In this document: piece after piece, positions 26,528 through 34,899 of the stretch | Position numbering within the stretch: position 1 is the first letter of the stretch | Layout of the letters: each line of letters starts with the position of its first letter | NCBI GenBank assembly: GCA_024398955.1 | Contig: JAKSIG010000001.1 | Span: 1 to 64,000 of the forward strand | DNA length: 64,000 bases | Origin: Fibrobacter sp. | GTDB taxonomy: Bacteria; Fibrobacterota; Fibrobacteria; Fibrobacterales; Fibrobacteraceae | Direction: 5' to 3' | Translations under genes and position numbers: made by a program | Notes under the pieces: generated by a model | The model's database searches: none | What the model was told of the DNA's origin: nothing | Seen by the model: only the letters and a program-made list of their open reading frames with translations

Positions 26528-28164
26528 GAAATCAGTATATGGCAAAAGTTCTCGTGCATAACAAGGTTGTGTCCGAGGAACAGGTTCAGGCCCATTGGGC
26601 CAAGGCTTCAGACCAGAAGGATATTGGTCAGGTTTTAGTAGAGGCTGGGATTTTGCAGCCGGCCGTGTATGCCAAGGTTCTTGCCTTTGTAAAGAATCTT
26701 GAGGCGAAGAATGGTGCGGCTGTCCCTGCAGAACCTGCTGCCCCAAAGCCGGCTCCCGCAGCAGCTCCTGCTGCTGCTCCGGCGGCATCCGCTGCTCCGG
26801 CCATGCCCTCGATGAGTGCAGCAATGGCTGCAAAGCCTGCAACGGGTGCAGCTCCGGCGCCTTCCGAGGAACCTGTTGGATTTCATATTGAAGGTAACAA
26901 TCCTTATGGCGAATCTGCGTCTACCACCAACATGGAAGTGGAAACGGTTGCGGGTCTCGAAGCGACCAGCATCGGCTCTGTACGTGTGCAGACGGAATCT
27001 GGAGAGGCTGAATCCGAAGAAGAAAAAGGCAAGTTGCCTTCTCGCTTTGCGGTAGCTTCAGGAGAAGGAACTCCCGTTGAGGCTCCCGAAAATATCCGCC
27101 CCATGACAACGCTCCCGCAGTTGATTGCCTTTGCTCGCAAGTTTAACGCAACGGATATCTACCTCTTTGCGGACCGTCCGGTTGTCATGCGTCAATCTGG
27201 CGCCCTGTTTGTGGCGTCAGAAGCACCTCTGGATTTGGACCGCATTAACGAACGCCTGAATGAAGCTGTTGTTGGTTTTTCTGATGGTTACAAGATTGTG
27301 GTGGGCAAGAACTTTAGCAAGACTATTGGCCTTGCCGGAGCTGGACGAGCCCGCATTACTGTTACCTGGAACGATACAACTCCCAGCATTTCTATTCGCG
27401 TGATTCCTACAGAATCTGCAAGCCTAGAAAATTTGTACTTGCCTGCATTCTGTAATCAGTTTACCGAATTGACCAGCGGTCTAGTCTTGATTGCTGGCCC
27501 TGCTGCAAGCGGTCGATCGACCACCATGACGACTTTTGCGTCTACCATTGCCGCAAATCGGAATGTGTACATTCAGACAATCGAAAAGCCTATTGAACGC
27601 CTGCTTGAAAATCCCAGTGGCGCAATTGCCCAGCGAGAAGTCGGCCTGCATGTGCGTTCCGGTGTAGAAGGCATTGAACTGGCCATGGCCAGTGGCGCCG
27701 ATGTGATTCTTTTTGATCATCTGGAATCCATGGACGAATTGAACCTGCTGCTTCGTGCTTCGAATTCCGGTGCGCTTGTGTTTGCTGTTACCGAGGGTAA
27801 TAACGTGCACGCCCTGCTTTCTCGATTGCTGGCTTCTGTGCCCGAGGCCAATCGCAATGCGTTTGCCAATACTTTGGCCGACCAGCTGAAGGGCGTCATC
27901 GTGCAGCACCTGATTCCCATTGTCCAGAATCAGGGACTGATTCTTGCGGCCGAAGCCATGAAGATGACTTCTCCCATGGCTAACTTGCTGCGACGTGGGG
28001 ATGTTTCTCAGGTTGCCGCCGCTATCAGCAGCCAGAAGGATCTTGGCATTACGTTAGATGACTCCTTGCAGAAATGCGTGGAATCTGGTTATATCGAAGG
28101 CGCCGAAGCCTGGAAACGTGCTTGCGACAGCCGCCGTTTTGCATCTTATCGCTCGATGAAATAA
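26524..28164 (+). CDS. Degenerate PilT-like ATPase with N-terminal extension
   Basis: The protein has 546 residues. Residues 1-60 form a helical domain like the start of MshEN/GspE N-domains, 70-115 is an Ala/Pro-rich linker, 120-190 is acidic, and 195-546 follows the PilT fold (FNATDIYLFAD matching GASDLHITAG, then the ATPase). Catalytic motifs have decayed: Walker A is GPAASGRST with Arg for the Lys (325-333), the Walker B stretch reads VILFDHLES where PilT has VLIGEMRD, and the His box is SGALVFAVTEG with no His. It probably binds partners rather than working as a normal motor. The start overlaps the ABC permease stop by 4 bases. Confidence 0.8.
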   Translation: MRNQYMAKVLVHNKVVSEEQVQAHWAKASDQKDIGQVLVEAGILQPAVYAKVLAFVKNLEAKNGAAVPAEPAAPKPAPAAAPAAAPAASAAPAMPSMSAAMAAKPATGAAPAPSEEPVGFHIEGNNPYGESASTTNMEVETVAGLEATSIGSVRVQTESGEAESEEEKGKLPSRFAVASGEGTPVEAPENIRPMTTLPQLIAFARKFNATDIYLFADRPVVMRQSGALFVASEAPLDLDRINERLNEAVVGFSDGYKIVVGKNFSKTIGLAGAGRARITVTWNDTTPSISIRVIPTESASLENLYLPAFCNQFTELTSGLVLIAGPAASGRSTTMTTFASTIAANRNVYIQTIEKPIERLLENPSGAIAQREVGLHVRSGVEGIELAMASGADVILFDHLESMDELNLLLRASNSGALVFAVTEGNNVHALLSRLLASVPEANRNAFANTLADQLKGVIVQHLIPIVQNQGLILAAEAMKMTSPMANLLRRGDVSQVAAAISSQKDLGITLDDSLQKCVESGYIEGAEAWKRACDSRRFASYRSMK

Positions 28165-28175
28165 GGGAGGTTGTA

Positions 28176-29180
28176 ATGGCTACTGAAATTGAATCTCTGT
28201 TGGATTACGCTCTGCAAATTGGAGCCAGTGAAGTTGTTGTTACCGAAGGCGCCCCTGCAGCTGTTCGCCTGGCAGGAAAGGTTTGCGCCATTCCCGATGC
28301 TCCTGTTGTAGAGTTTGGCGCACTGCGTGACTTTCTGGGCTCCATGGACGGCGAATCCGGATTGGTGATTGGCGGCCCCTGGTGCAATTCCCGCTGGCGT
28401 GTTCGCTATTTTCGTGCGGCGCTAGGCAATGCTGCCGTATTCCGCCCTGTTCTCGAGGAATGTCCTGATTTTAGTGCGTTGGGCGCTCCCGAGATGATGA
28501 ATGACCTGCTGGGCCTTAGTTCGGGTCTTGTCGTGTTTGGCGGTCCTGCCTGCTGCGGTAAGACAACTACTGCGACAGCTTATGTTTCAGCATTGTGCCA
28601 GTCCAAAATTTTACGCGCAAGCCTTCTGAATTCGAAAGAGGAACTTAAGGTAAAGGCCGGCGATAGCCTTGTTCTTGAAGATACTAATGGTAGTATTCAG
28701 GATAAGATTGACCAGGCTTTACGTAGCGGAACGGATCTGATATGGCTTGGCGATTTTGAAGGAATTTCGCTGATTCCCGTTCTGCAGGCTGCCGAGGCAG
28801 GAGCCCTTGTGGTAGTCAACGTTTCTGCAGGAAACACCGTTGGTGTTCTTGAGGCCTTGCTTTCATCCGAAGAATCCGGCGACCGCAACTTGGCCCGCAA
28901 TATGCTTGCCTCTGTGCTTAAGGCGGTCGTTGTACAGCGTCTGATTCCTGCGGCCGAAGGCAACGGCGCTGTTCCTGCCTGGGAAATCATGTACGGTACC
29001 CAGAATGTTGCCTCTAGAATTCGCAACGGCGAACAGTATACTTTGCCCTCCATCATTGCGGCTTCTGCTTCCGATGGAATGCTTTTGATGGATGACTGCC
29101 TTGCTGAATTGGCTAAGGCCGGCTATATCTTGCCCGAGGATGCTGCAAAGTATGTGGCAAATCCTGCACGACTGGGCTAA
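28176..29180 (+). CDS. Second PilT-like protein, partly degenerate
   Basis: The protein has 334 residues with the PilT fold over its whole length: IGASEVVVTEGAPAAVRLAGKV at the N-terminus matches the PilT opening. Walker A GPACCGKTTT (123-132) is intact, but the Walker B part is LIWLGDFEG with Asp for the catalytic Glu, the Asp-box region is much shortened, and the His box reads AGALVVVNVSA. It starts 11 bases after the first PilT-like gene with a strong GGGAGG site and is likely its partner in a mixed ring. Both differ clearly from the complete PilT at 12103. Confidence 0.8.
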   Translation: MATEIESLLDYALQIGASEVVVTEGAPAAVRLAGKVCAIPDAPVVEFGALRDFLGSMDGESGLVIGGPWCNSRWRVRYFRAALGNAAVFRPVLEECPDFSALGAPEMMNDLLGLSSGLVVFGGPACCGKTTTATAYVSALCQSKILRASLLNSKEELKVKAGDSLVLEDTNGSIQDKIDQALRSGTDLIWLGDFEGISLIPVLQAAEAGALVVVNVSAGNTVGVLEALLSSEESGDRNLARNMLASVLKAVVVQRLIPAAEGNGAVPAWEIMYGTQNVASRIRNGEQYTLPSIIAASASDGMLLMDDCLAELAKAGYILPEDAAKYVANPARLG

Positions 29181-31572
29181 TCGATTGCGCTTAAAGAAAT
29201 CGGCGGCAGTTCTTGCCGCCTGTTTGGCATTTGTCTCCATTGAAACCGAAAACGCCTTTGCGCAGGATTCGCTACAGGCTGTCGTTCCCGTAGATTCGCT
29301 CCCTTTTGACCAGCCTGCAGAAAATGCTACTGCAGGGGTGCCCTCCGTAGAAAGTCCGAAGGAGGCATTGGCTGTAGATTCTACTGTAGTAGATACAGCT
29401 CGCCAGGTTGCAACGACTCCGTCTGCAACTCCTGTCCTGCAAGATAAGAATATCAAGACCGTTCTCTACTTAAGCGGTGGTGAACGTTCCCCATGGTTCC
29501 ATTTGGGCGTCTTGTATGCCATTGAGGAATTTGGGGTTCCTGTAGATTCTGTTGTGGGTACGTCCTGGGGCGCTTGGATTGGTGCCTTGTGGGCTAAGGG
29601 AATTTCTCCCGATGAAATCCAGAGGCTGATGCTGGATTCTGCCATTGCTCCTTACGTGGGGCATGACTATTCCGGAGTTTCTTTGGATAGTGAATCTGAT
29701 TCCTATGCCTGGCCTGTATCCCGAGAGGGGGTGCCTTCGTTACGTAAGCGAATCACATTGTCGGAAGATGCTGCTGGCAATCTTGTACTGACGAGGAAAC
29801 CTCTTGATGTTGACACCTCGAGAACCCAGAAAGTTCTTGCTAAGCTTCGCCTTCAAGAAACTCTGTACCGCCAATCGGTACAGTATGTTCGTCCATTCGC
29901 CTTGCAGGTATGCAACGAAAACGCTTCGCCGGAATTGTCAGGGATTACTGTAGACAACATCATGAAGTCATTGCCCCTGTGGGGTTCTGCAACTGCAGAA
30001 AAAATGCAGGACGTGCCTGGAGAACTGTGCCCATTCTACGCCCTTCCTGCTGAAGACCGTCCCGATGAATTGGCGATTGTCGTTGTTGCCGACCCTTTCA
30101 GAAATCCTGTGGCAGGCGATTCTAAAAACAAGTTGCTTCATAAGATGAACGATGAACGTTTAACGAATCAGCCGGGGCTCGTGATTCGAGCCCATGCGAT
30201 ACAGGACACTTCTCGCAATGCCTGGATCCAGGCTGGTTTTTCTGCCATGGAGCAACGTCGTACGTCGCATGCCGTGCTAACGAATCGCAAGGTGGACTAT
30301 TCAAAAATTCGACGCGCTTCGGCAAAGCCCTGGTTCCGCTATATGCCTTCCCTGGAATATCTTTCTCCCAGGATTCACGATGCTGTAAAGACCTATTGGG
30401 TGGATTCTGATACGGGAATGACTGGGCCTCGGAATTTTGTGGCGAGAATTCAGCAAAACCCTGTGTACGATTCCTTAAACTTCTCGATGTTGCCTAGCGG
30501 CGATTTGAAAATTGAGTCTGCGTCTCTTTTGACTGTTGACGTAGCTGCAGGTGGGTTCGGCTCGAATTACTTTGGGGCTAATGCCTATGCAGAGGCGAAC
30601 CTCCGCTATGTAGACCATATAGAAATGCAGCTGATCTTGGCCGGCTTCTGGGGGAATACCTCATATGGCTTTCAGCCTAAATTGCAAATTTCGAAATTGT
30701 TCAGCAGGCACTGGAACTTGTCGTTGGGCTATGACTATCTCAAGTTGCATCCTCTAAAATCCTATAGCAACAATATAAGGCGTTCCCTAAGGTCAGATTA
30801 CGAAATTCGTAGTGACTTGAATTTGGTCATGTCCTATGATCTCGATGACCGCCAACGTATCGCAGCCGAATTCCTATTCGGTCACAGAAGTTTTAGCCTT
30901 GATCCAACATATTTTAAGGATGACGAAGTGAATACGTATCCGGTGTCGCCAATGCTGCACTATACCTTCAGTACTTCCGATGAGTCAGGCTGGTTTGCAC
31001 AAGATGGCCTTGAAGTGAACGCCCTGGCAGGAATGGAATCCATTGGCTACAGTTTTGGCATCATCGATTTGGTTCCTATTTACTGGAAACTTTTGCTGGA
31101 CCTTCAATTCGCGTTTTCTCCGAAGCCTTACTTGTCGTTTGTCGCAGGCGCAGCAGGTGGAATTGAACGTTATCACGATGATGGTTTCGGCTATGTGTAT
31201 CCAAAGTCCTTTGACTACGCTCCCTTAGATTTGGCTTACAGGCTGCATGCCGGCGCAACTCCCTGGTCTACAGAATGGTATGACCCGGAGCTGTCTTCTC
31301 ATGAGTATGGCCTGCTGCGTGCCAGCGGGAGCCTTCATGGAAAGTATTTTGGGGTTTGGCTTTTTGGAGCCTATTATCATGACTTTGAGAATAGCCCGTT
31401 GGCCTCAATGGGCAGTAACAAGGTTGTACTTGAACCTGCGCTACGTTTCGCCTACAAGTCCGTATTCGTTTATGCAGGAATGAATAGGATTGCAGAAGCG
31501 GGATCGCTATCTGATTTGACAAAGTTTGATGATTACACCTACTTTATTCGCGTCGGAAACTATTCGTTCTGA
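29152..31572 (+). CDS. Patatin-like protein fused to an outer-membrane barrel (type Vd-like)
   Basis: The protein has 806 residues. A signal peptide ends near residue 38 (AFAQ). A patatin-like domain follows (103-380) with VLYLSGGERSP and the nucleophile elbow GTSWG, Ser138. The C-terminal 400 residues are rich in alternating beta-strands and end in NYSF, as outer-membrane barrels do. This matches patatin-barrel (PlpD, type Vd) proteins. Two active-site features are altered: the oxyanion motif SGGGxRG reads SGGERSP, and no DGG/DGA motif for the catalytic Asp is seen. The start is uncertain: ATG 29152 or 29140, both inside the previous gene, so translation is coupled. Confidence 0.75.
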   Translation: MWQILHDWANRLRLKKSAAVLAACLAFVSIETENAFAQDSLQAVVPVDSLPFDQPAENATAGVPSVESPKEALAVDSTVVDTARQVATTPSATPVLQDKNIKTVLYLSGGERSPWFHLGVLYAIEEFGVPVDSVVGTSWGAWIGALWAKGISPDEIQRLMLDSAIAPYVGHDYSGVSLDSESDSYAWPVSREGVPSLRKRITLSEDAAGNLVLTRKPLDVDTSRTQKVLAKLRLQETLYRQSVQYVRPFALQVCNENASPELSGITVDNIMKSLPLWGSATAEKMQDVPGELCPFYALPAEDRPDELAIVVVADPFRNPVAGDSKNKLLHKMNDERLTNQPGLVIRAHAIQDTSRNAWIQAGFSAMEQRRTSHAVLTNRKVDYSKIRRASAKPWFRYMPSLEYLSPRIHDAVKTYWVDSDTGMTGPRNFVARIQQNPVYDSLNFSMLPSGDLKIESASLLTVDVAAGGFGSNYFGANAYAEANLRYVDHIEMQLILAGFWGNTSYGFQPKLQISKLFSRHWNLSLGYDYLKLHPLKSYSNNIRRSLRSDYEIRSDLNLVMSYDLDDRQRIAAEFLFGHRSFSLDPTYFKDDEVNTYPVSPMLHYTFSTSDESGWFAQDGLEVNALAGMESIGYSFGIIDLVPIYWKLLLDLQFAFSPKPYLSFVAGAAGGIERYHDDGFGYVYPKSFDYAPLDLAYRLHAGATPWSTEWYDPELSSHEYGLLRASGSLHGKYFGVWLFGAYYHDFENSPLASMGSNKVVLEPALRFAYKSVFVYAGMNRIAEAGSLSDLTKFDDYTYFIRVGNYSF

Positions 31573-31589
31573 TTAGATGAATTCTGGAA

Positions 31590-32915
31590 CTAGACTACGC
31601 CGGAAGTTTGCCACTTTCCGGTGCGCCAGCGAATGTAGTTGACGATGGAACGGTAGAACTCGTCGGCCGCCATGCCAAGCCAAATGCCTGCAAGCCCCAA
31701 TTCGAAGGTAAAGCCCAGAAGAAGTGCTGTGCCCAGACCACAGGTCCACATCATTGCTGTTCCAATGATTGCAGGGAACTTGGAGTCCCCGGCGGCTCGT
31801 AGTGCCGCAGTAATGGTCATGTTGGCTGCCTTGAAGGGCTGCAAGGCTACATCGCACCAAAGGCAAATTTTGCCAAGTCTCAGAACTTCGGGATCATTGG
31901 TGTAAAAAGAAAGCAGTTGAGTTCCAAAAATGGCGACAATTACCGCTACGATAAGACCGCTGGAACATCCGGCAATAAGACTCTGGTGCAGCCTTCTGTC
32001 GGCTTTGCCGTAGTCGTGGGCGCCAACAAGATGCGCTACCAGAATCTGGTTTCCACTGCTGAGACCCACGCTAAGGATTACTGCCAGCATGGCAAAGTTG
32101 GCGCTGAAGATTCTGGCGGTCATGGCGGTAATGCCTAGATGAACGATAATGGCTGTAAGTACTACCTGGAACATCTGAAAACTGACAGGTTCCACTGCTG
32201 CAGGAACTCCAATGCGAATCCAGTCGGGAAGAATGATTCTGGAACGCTTGAAATCGGTTCCGCGAATTTTATGATGGACCTTGTACCGCTGAATGGCAAA
32301 GAGAATCGCAGATGAAATCAGCCAGGAAAGCATTGTGGCAAGAGCTACTCCCTTGACGCCCATCTGAGGAAATCCCAGATAGCCGTTTAGGAAGATAATG
32401 TTCATGATGGCATTGGAAACGATGGTAATGATATTGCCAATAAGGTTCCAGCCCGTTAGGCCGTGAGTCGCAATCAATGCTGTCAAAGTGGTCTGCAGGG
32501 ATCTGAATGCAAAACCGAATGCTACGATATGCAGAAAATCGCAGGCGTGTTCTGCAGCTTCGCCTGTAAGGCCCATCCAGCTTACGATATTGCTTTCGAT
32601 CGGAATGACAATCAGGGTGAATGCAATGCCTAGCAGAATGCTTCCGAGAAGCACCATGGTCTGGGTGGTTCCAGCCTGGCGAGGGCGTTCTGCCCCAAGG
32701 AACTGGGAGGCGATACTGGCGCCGGCCTGTGAAAATGCGGTAATTGCCATAAAGAGCGCTCCCAGAAGGGGGCCGAGCGCACCAACACCTGCCGCCGCGG
32801 CTTCAGAGGTTCTTGCAAGGAACCAGCTGTCCATCATGGGCTGGCACGTGGCGATGCCGAATGTTAGAAACAACGGCCATGACAAACTCAGTAGAGAACG
32901 ATCTTTAACTTGCAT
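31590..32915 (-). CDS. MATE-family efflux transporter (first copy)
   Basis: The multidrug and toxin extruder has 441 residues from ATG 32915 and 12 membrane helices. It begins LLSLSWPLFLTFGIATCQPMMDSWFLAR, with the family's early helix 1 and 2 features, and repeats in the second half (WIRIGVPAAVEPVSFQMFQ). It exports organic cations in exchange for Na+ or H+; the drug is unknown. A start at 32945 would add ten residues. A 10-bp hairpin (32926-32950) lies immediately upstream of the chosen start. It may be co-transcribed with mltG. Confidence 0.88.
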   Translation of the reverse strand: MQVKDRSLLSLSWPLFLTFGIATCQPMMDSWFLARTSEAAAAGVGALGPLLGALFMAITAFSQAGASIASQFLGAERPRQAGTTQTMVLLGSILLGIAFTLIVIPIESNIVSWMGLTGEAAEHACDFLHIVAFGFAFRSLQTTLTALIATHGLTGWNLIGNIITIVSNAIMNIIFLNGYLGFPQMGVKGVALATMLSWLISSAILFAIQRYKVHHKIRGTDFKRSRIILPDWIRIGVPAAVEPVSFQMFQVVLTAIIVHLGITAMTARIFSANFAMLAVILSVGLSSGNQILVAHLVGAHDYGKADRRLHQSLIAGCSSGLIVAVIVAIFGTQLLSFYTNDPEVLRLGKICLWCDVALQPFKAANMTITAALRAAGDSKFPAIIGTAMMWTCGLGTALLLGFTFELGLAGIWLGMAADEFYRSIVNYIRWRTGKWQTSGVV

Positions 32916-32925
32916 ATAACAAACG

Positions 32926-32950
32926 TAGCAATGGGGTGAACCCATTGCTA
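32926..32950 (-). promoter_or_regulatory. Hairpin just upstream of the first MATE gene
   Basis: TAGCAATGGG and CCCATTGCTA form a perfect 10-bp stem with a 5-base loop. It has no T run, ends 10 bases before the start codon and could be an operator or leader structure. The second MATE gene has a similar arrangement. Confidence 0.5.
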
Positions 32951-33001
32951 GTTACATTGTTGCTATATCTGTATACAATTGTATCGGCTTTTTCTTAAGC
33001 C

Positions 33002-34009
33002 TTACTCTCCGCGGTTCTTGGCAGCCACGTCCTTATACTTGTTGTGGTCGGCCAGGGTGCTGCTAAAGAAGTGTGTCATGGAACCGTCGTCTTTGGCAAC
33101 AAAGTAAAGGGCGTCGGTCTTGGCGGGGAAGAGCGCTGCCGTAATGGCCTTGCGACCGGGGTTAGAAATGGGGCCGGGCATCAGTCCCTTGAACTTGCGG
33201 GTGTTGTAGGGGCTGTCGCTGTTCAACTGGCTCTTGTAGATGGGGCCTGTCAAGTTGCGGAAGATGAACCTTACTGTGGGGTCGGCGCCCAGGGGCATGC
33301 CTATACGGAGGCGGTTGTGGAACACTCCGGCAATAAGGGGGCGTTCTTCGGGAATGCCTGTTTCTTCTTCGACCACGCTAGCGAGGGTCAACACGCGGTG
33401 CCAGTTCCCTAAGGTTTGCCACATGGAACCAGGCTTGCCCTGCAGTTCGTCGCGGAGCTTCAGGTTGGCAGCCACCATCTGCTTAAGGATGGTTTCTTCG
33501 TTGGCGTCTATGGCGAAGGGGTAGGTGTCAGGCAGAAGGTAACCTTCCAGAGATGAGGCTTCGAGCCCCAGGCTGCGGGCGAACTTCGGGTCCTGGACTA
33601 GCTTGTTCCAGCGGTCCTCGTCCAGGCTGGGGAACGCCTTTTTCAGGTAGGCGGGAATTTCCCAGCTGGCGCGGCCTTCGGGAATCGTAACCTTCTTGAC
33701 GGCGTTTTTACCACTTTCGATGATCGCCAGCACCTGTGGGAGACTTAGACCTGCGGGGATTTCGAACCAGCCAGCCTTCAGGTTTGGCTTCTGCTGACGG
33801 CAGACAATCTTGAATGCCAGCTCATCGGACCAGATTCCGTTCTTTTGCAGAACCTGAAAAACCTTGGTTGGAGAACTCCCCTTAGGTATTTCTATAAGGA
33901 CTGAATCCTTGTTTTGGGCGGTTTCATCTAGTCTAGACTTTATGGAATAGGCTCCAAAAACGGCGATTAGGGCCAAAATGAGGGTAAAACAAAGTAAAAT
34001 CTTCTTCAT
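33002..34009 (-). CDS. mltG: Endolytic murein transglycosylase MltG
   Basis: This inner-membrane enzyme of 335 residues cuts nascent peptidoglycan strands and so sets glycan length. An N-terminal membrane anchor (residues 3-22) is followed by a LysM-like part with IPKGSSPTKVFQVLQKNGIW, and the YceG catalytic domain. The catalytic Glu lies in LASVVEEETG, followed by AGVFHNRL and LGADPTVRF, all diagnostic. ATG 34009 begins the anchor helix directly; an upstream start at 34039 is unlikely. It overlaps no neighbour and lies 86 bases ahead of the MATE gene. Confidence 0.93.
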   Translation of the reverse strand: MKKILLCFTLILALIAVFGAYSIKSRLDETAQNKDSVLIEIPKGSSPTKVFQVLQKNGIWSDELAFKIVCRQQKPNLKAGWFEIPAGLSLPQVLAIIESGKNAVKKVTIPEGRASWEIPAYLKKAFPSLDEDRWNKLVQDPKFARSLGLEASSLEGYLLPDTYPFAIDANEETILKQMVAANLKLRDELQGKPGSMWQTLGNWHRVLTLASVVEEETGIPEERPLIAGVFHNRLRIGMPLGADPTVRFIFRNLTGPIYKSQLNSDSPYNTRKFKGLMPGPISNPGRKAITAALFPAKTDALYFVAKDDGSMTHFFSSTLADHNKYKDVAAKNRGE

Positions 34010-34104
34010 ACGGCAAAAATTTAAAAGAAAATATGACAAATCGCAAAAATAAAAGGTATATTCCTATCGCATAATTGAATTTTACCCTGTTTCTGAGGAA
34101 GAAT

Positions 34105-34542
34105 ATGAAAAAGGTATTGTTGATTGCACTTGCCCTGATGGTCGGTATGTCTTTTGCCGCAGGCAAGAAGGTTAAGTCTAAGCTGGGTGATGTTGACCTG
34201 ACTAAGGAAAAGGATGGCGGTTCCGTTGTTTGTACCGCTGGCTTTAACGAAGAATTGACCATTGTTAAGGAAGGCGATACCGAAGTTCTCGTTAAGGGTT
34301 CTTGCGGTCAGGGTTGGGTACCCAAGTCCAAGATTGAATACGTTGCCCAGGCTGCTGGCGATAAGTCCATGAAGTTGGAAGGCGTGGACGTGGTCGGCTG
34401 GCTCGACAACCCGTCTGCAGTGTTCGTGTTGGAAAACGATGACCTTGATTTCGACGGTGTGAACATCGACCGTGACTTTAAGGAATATCTCCAGCATACC
34501 ATGGACCGTGAACAGATGGAAATGCACAACAACGAAAACTAA
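34105..34542 (+). CDS. Small exported protein, possibly SH3-like
   Basis: This protein of 145 residues has a signal peptide cut near residue 19 (SFA before AGKK). The stretch VLVKGSCGQGWVPKSKIEYV looks like the end of a bacterial SH3 barrel, with two Cys (43 and about 66) that could form a disulfide. The tail is acidic and Met-rich. GAGGA lies 5 bases ahead of ATG 34105. Family not recognised with certainty; a wall-associated role would fit the neighbour mltG, but this is a guess. Confidence 0.65.
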   Translation: MKKVLLIALALMVGMSFAAGKKVKSKLGDVDLTKEKDGGSVVCTAGFNEELTIVKEGDTEVLVKGSCGQGWVPKSKIEYVAQAAGDKSMKLEGVDVVGWLDNPSAVFVLENDDLDFDGVNIDRDFKEYLQHTMDREQMEMHNNEN

Positions 34543-34555
34543 TTAAGGGAATTCC

Positions 34556-34586
34556 AAAAGGCCCCGCACTATGCGGGGCCTTTTTT
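34556..34586 (+). terminator. Terminator after the SH3-like gene
   Basis: AAAAGGCCCCGCA with TGCGGGGCC and a T run forms a very stable hairpin. Confidence 0.92.
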
Positions 34587-34899
34587 CATTCAGGGGAAGG
34601 GGGATGCGTCCCCCCTTCCCCTGGACTCCTTTCCCCCGACCGCCTAATGCGGGGGCGCGGCCCCGCCCCCAGACTCCCACCCTGCCAGCGAAAACAAAAA
34701 GCGCATATTGGGAATACAAAAATTCCATCAGGAGTTCTGCGCGAACCGCAGGGCTTTTTTTGTATTCTGGAGGCAAGGATTTGTAATACAGTGGGTACAG
34801 TTGTATACGTTTTTGCTGTTGGAAAATCAGTTTTTGAGAAGATCCGGATATAGATTGCAGTTTGGTGAATTGAATCCGCAAAACAGTGAGGTTTTGTCA
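34587..34899. repeat. Gene-free stretch with two GC-rich hairpins
   Basis: No gene is seen. A perfect 12-bp hairpin (CAGGGGAAGGGG at 34591-34602, CCCCTTCCCCTG at 34612-34623) is followed by GGACTCC. A second hairpin (GGGGGC/GCCCCC, 34651-34670) is followed by AGACTCC. The two units are alike in layout and far richer in G+C than the surroundings. Around 34740-34760 a small stem CTGCG/CGCAG precedes GGCTTTTTTT and could be a weak terminator. The leader of the GH5 gene follows. Confidence 0.55.

Noticed and set aside
24510-31572. Classical type II secretion or pilus assembly operon
   Set aside because: Apart from the two PilT-like proteins there is no pilin, secretin, PilC or PilM-P gene in the run.
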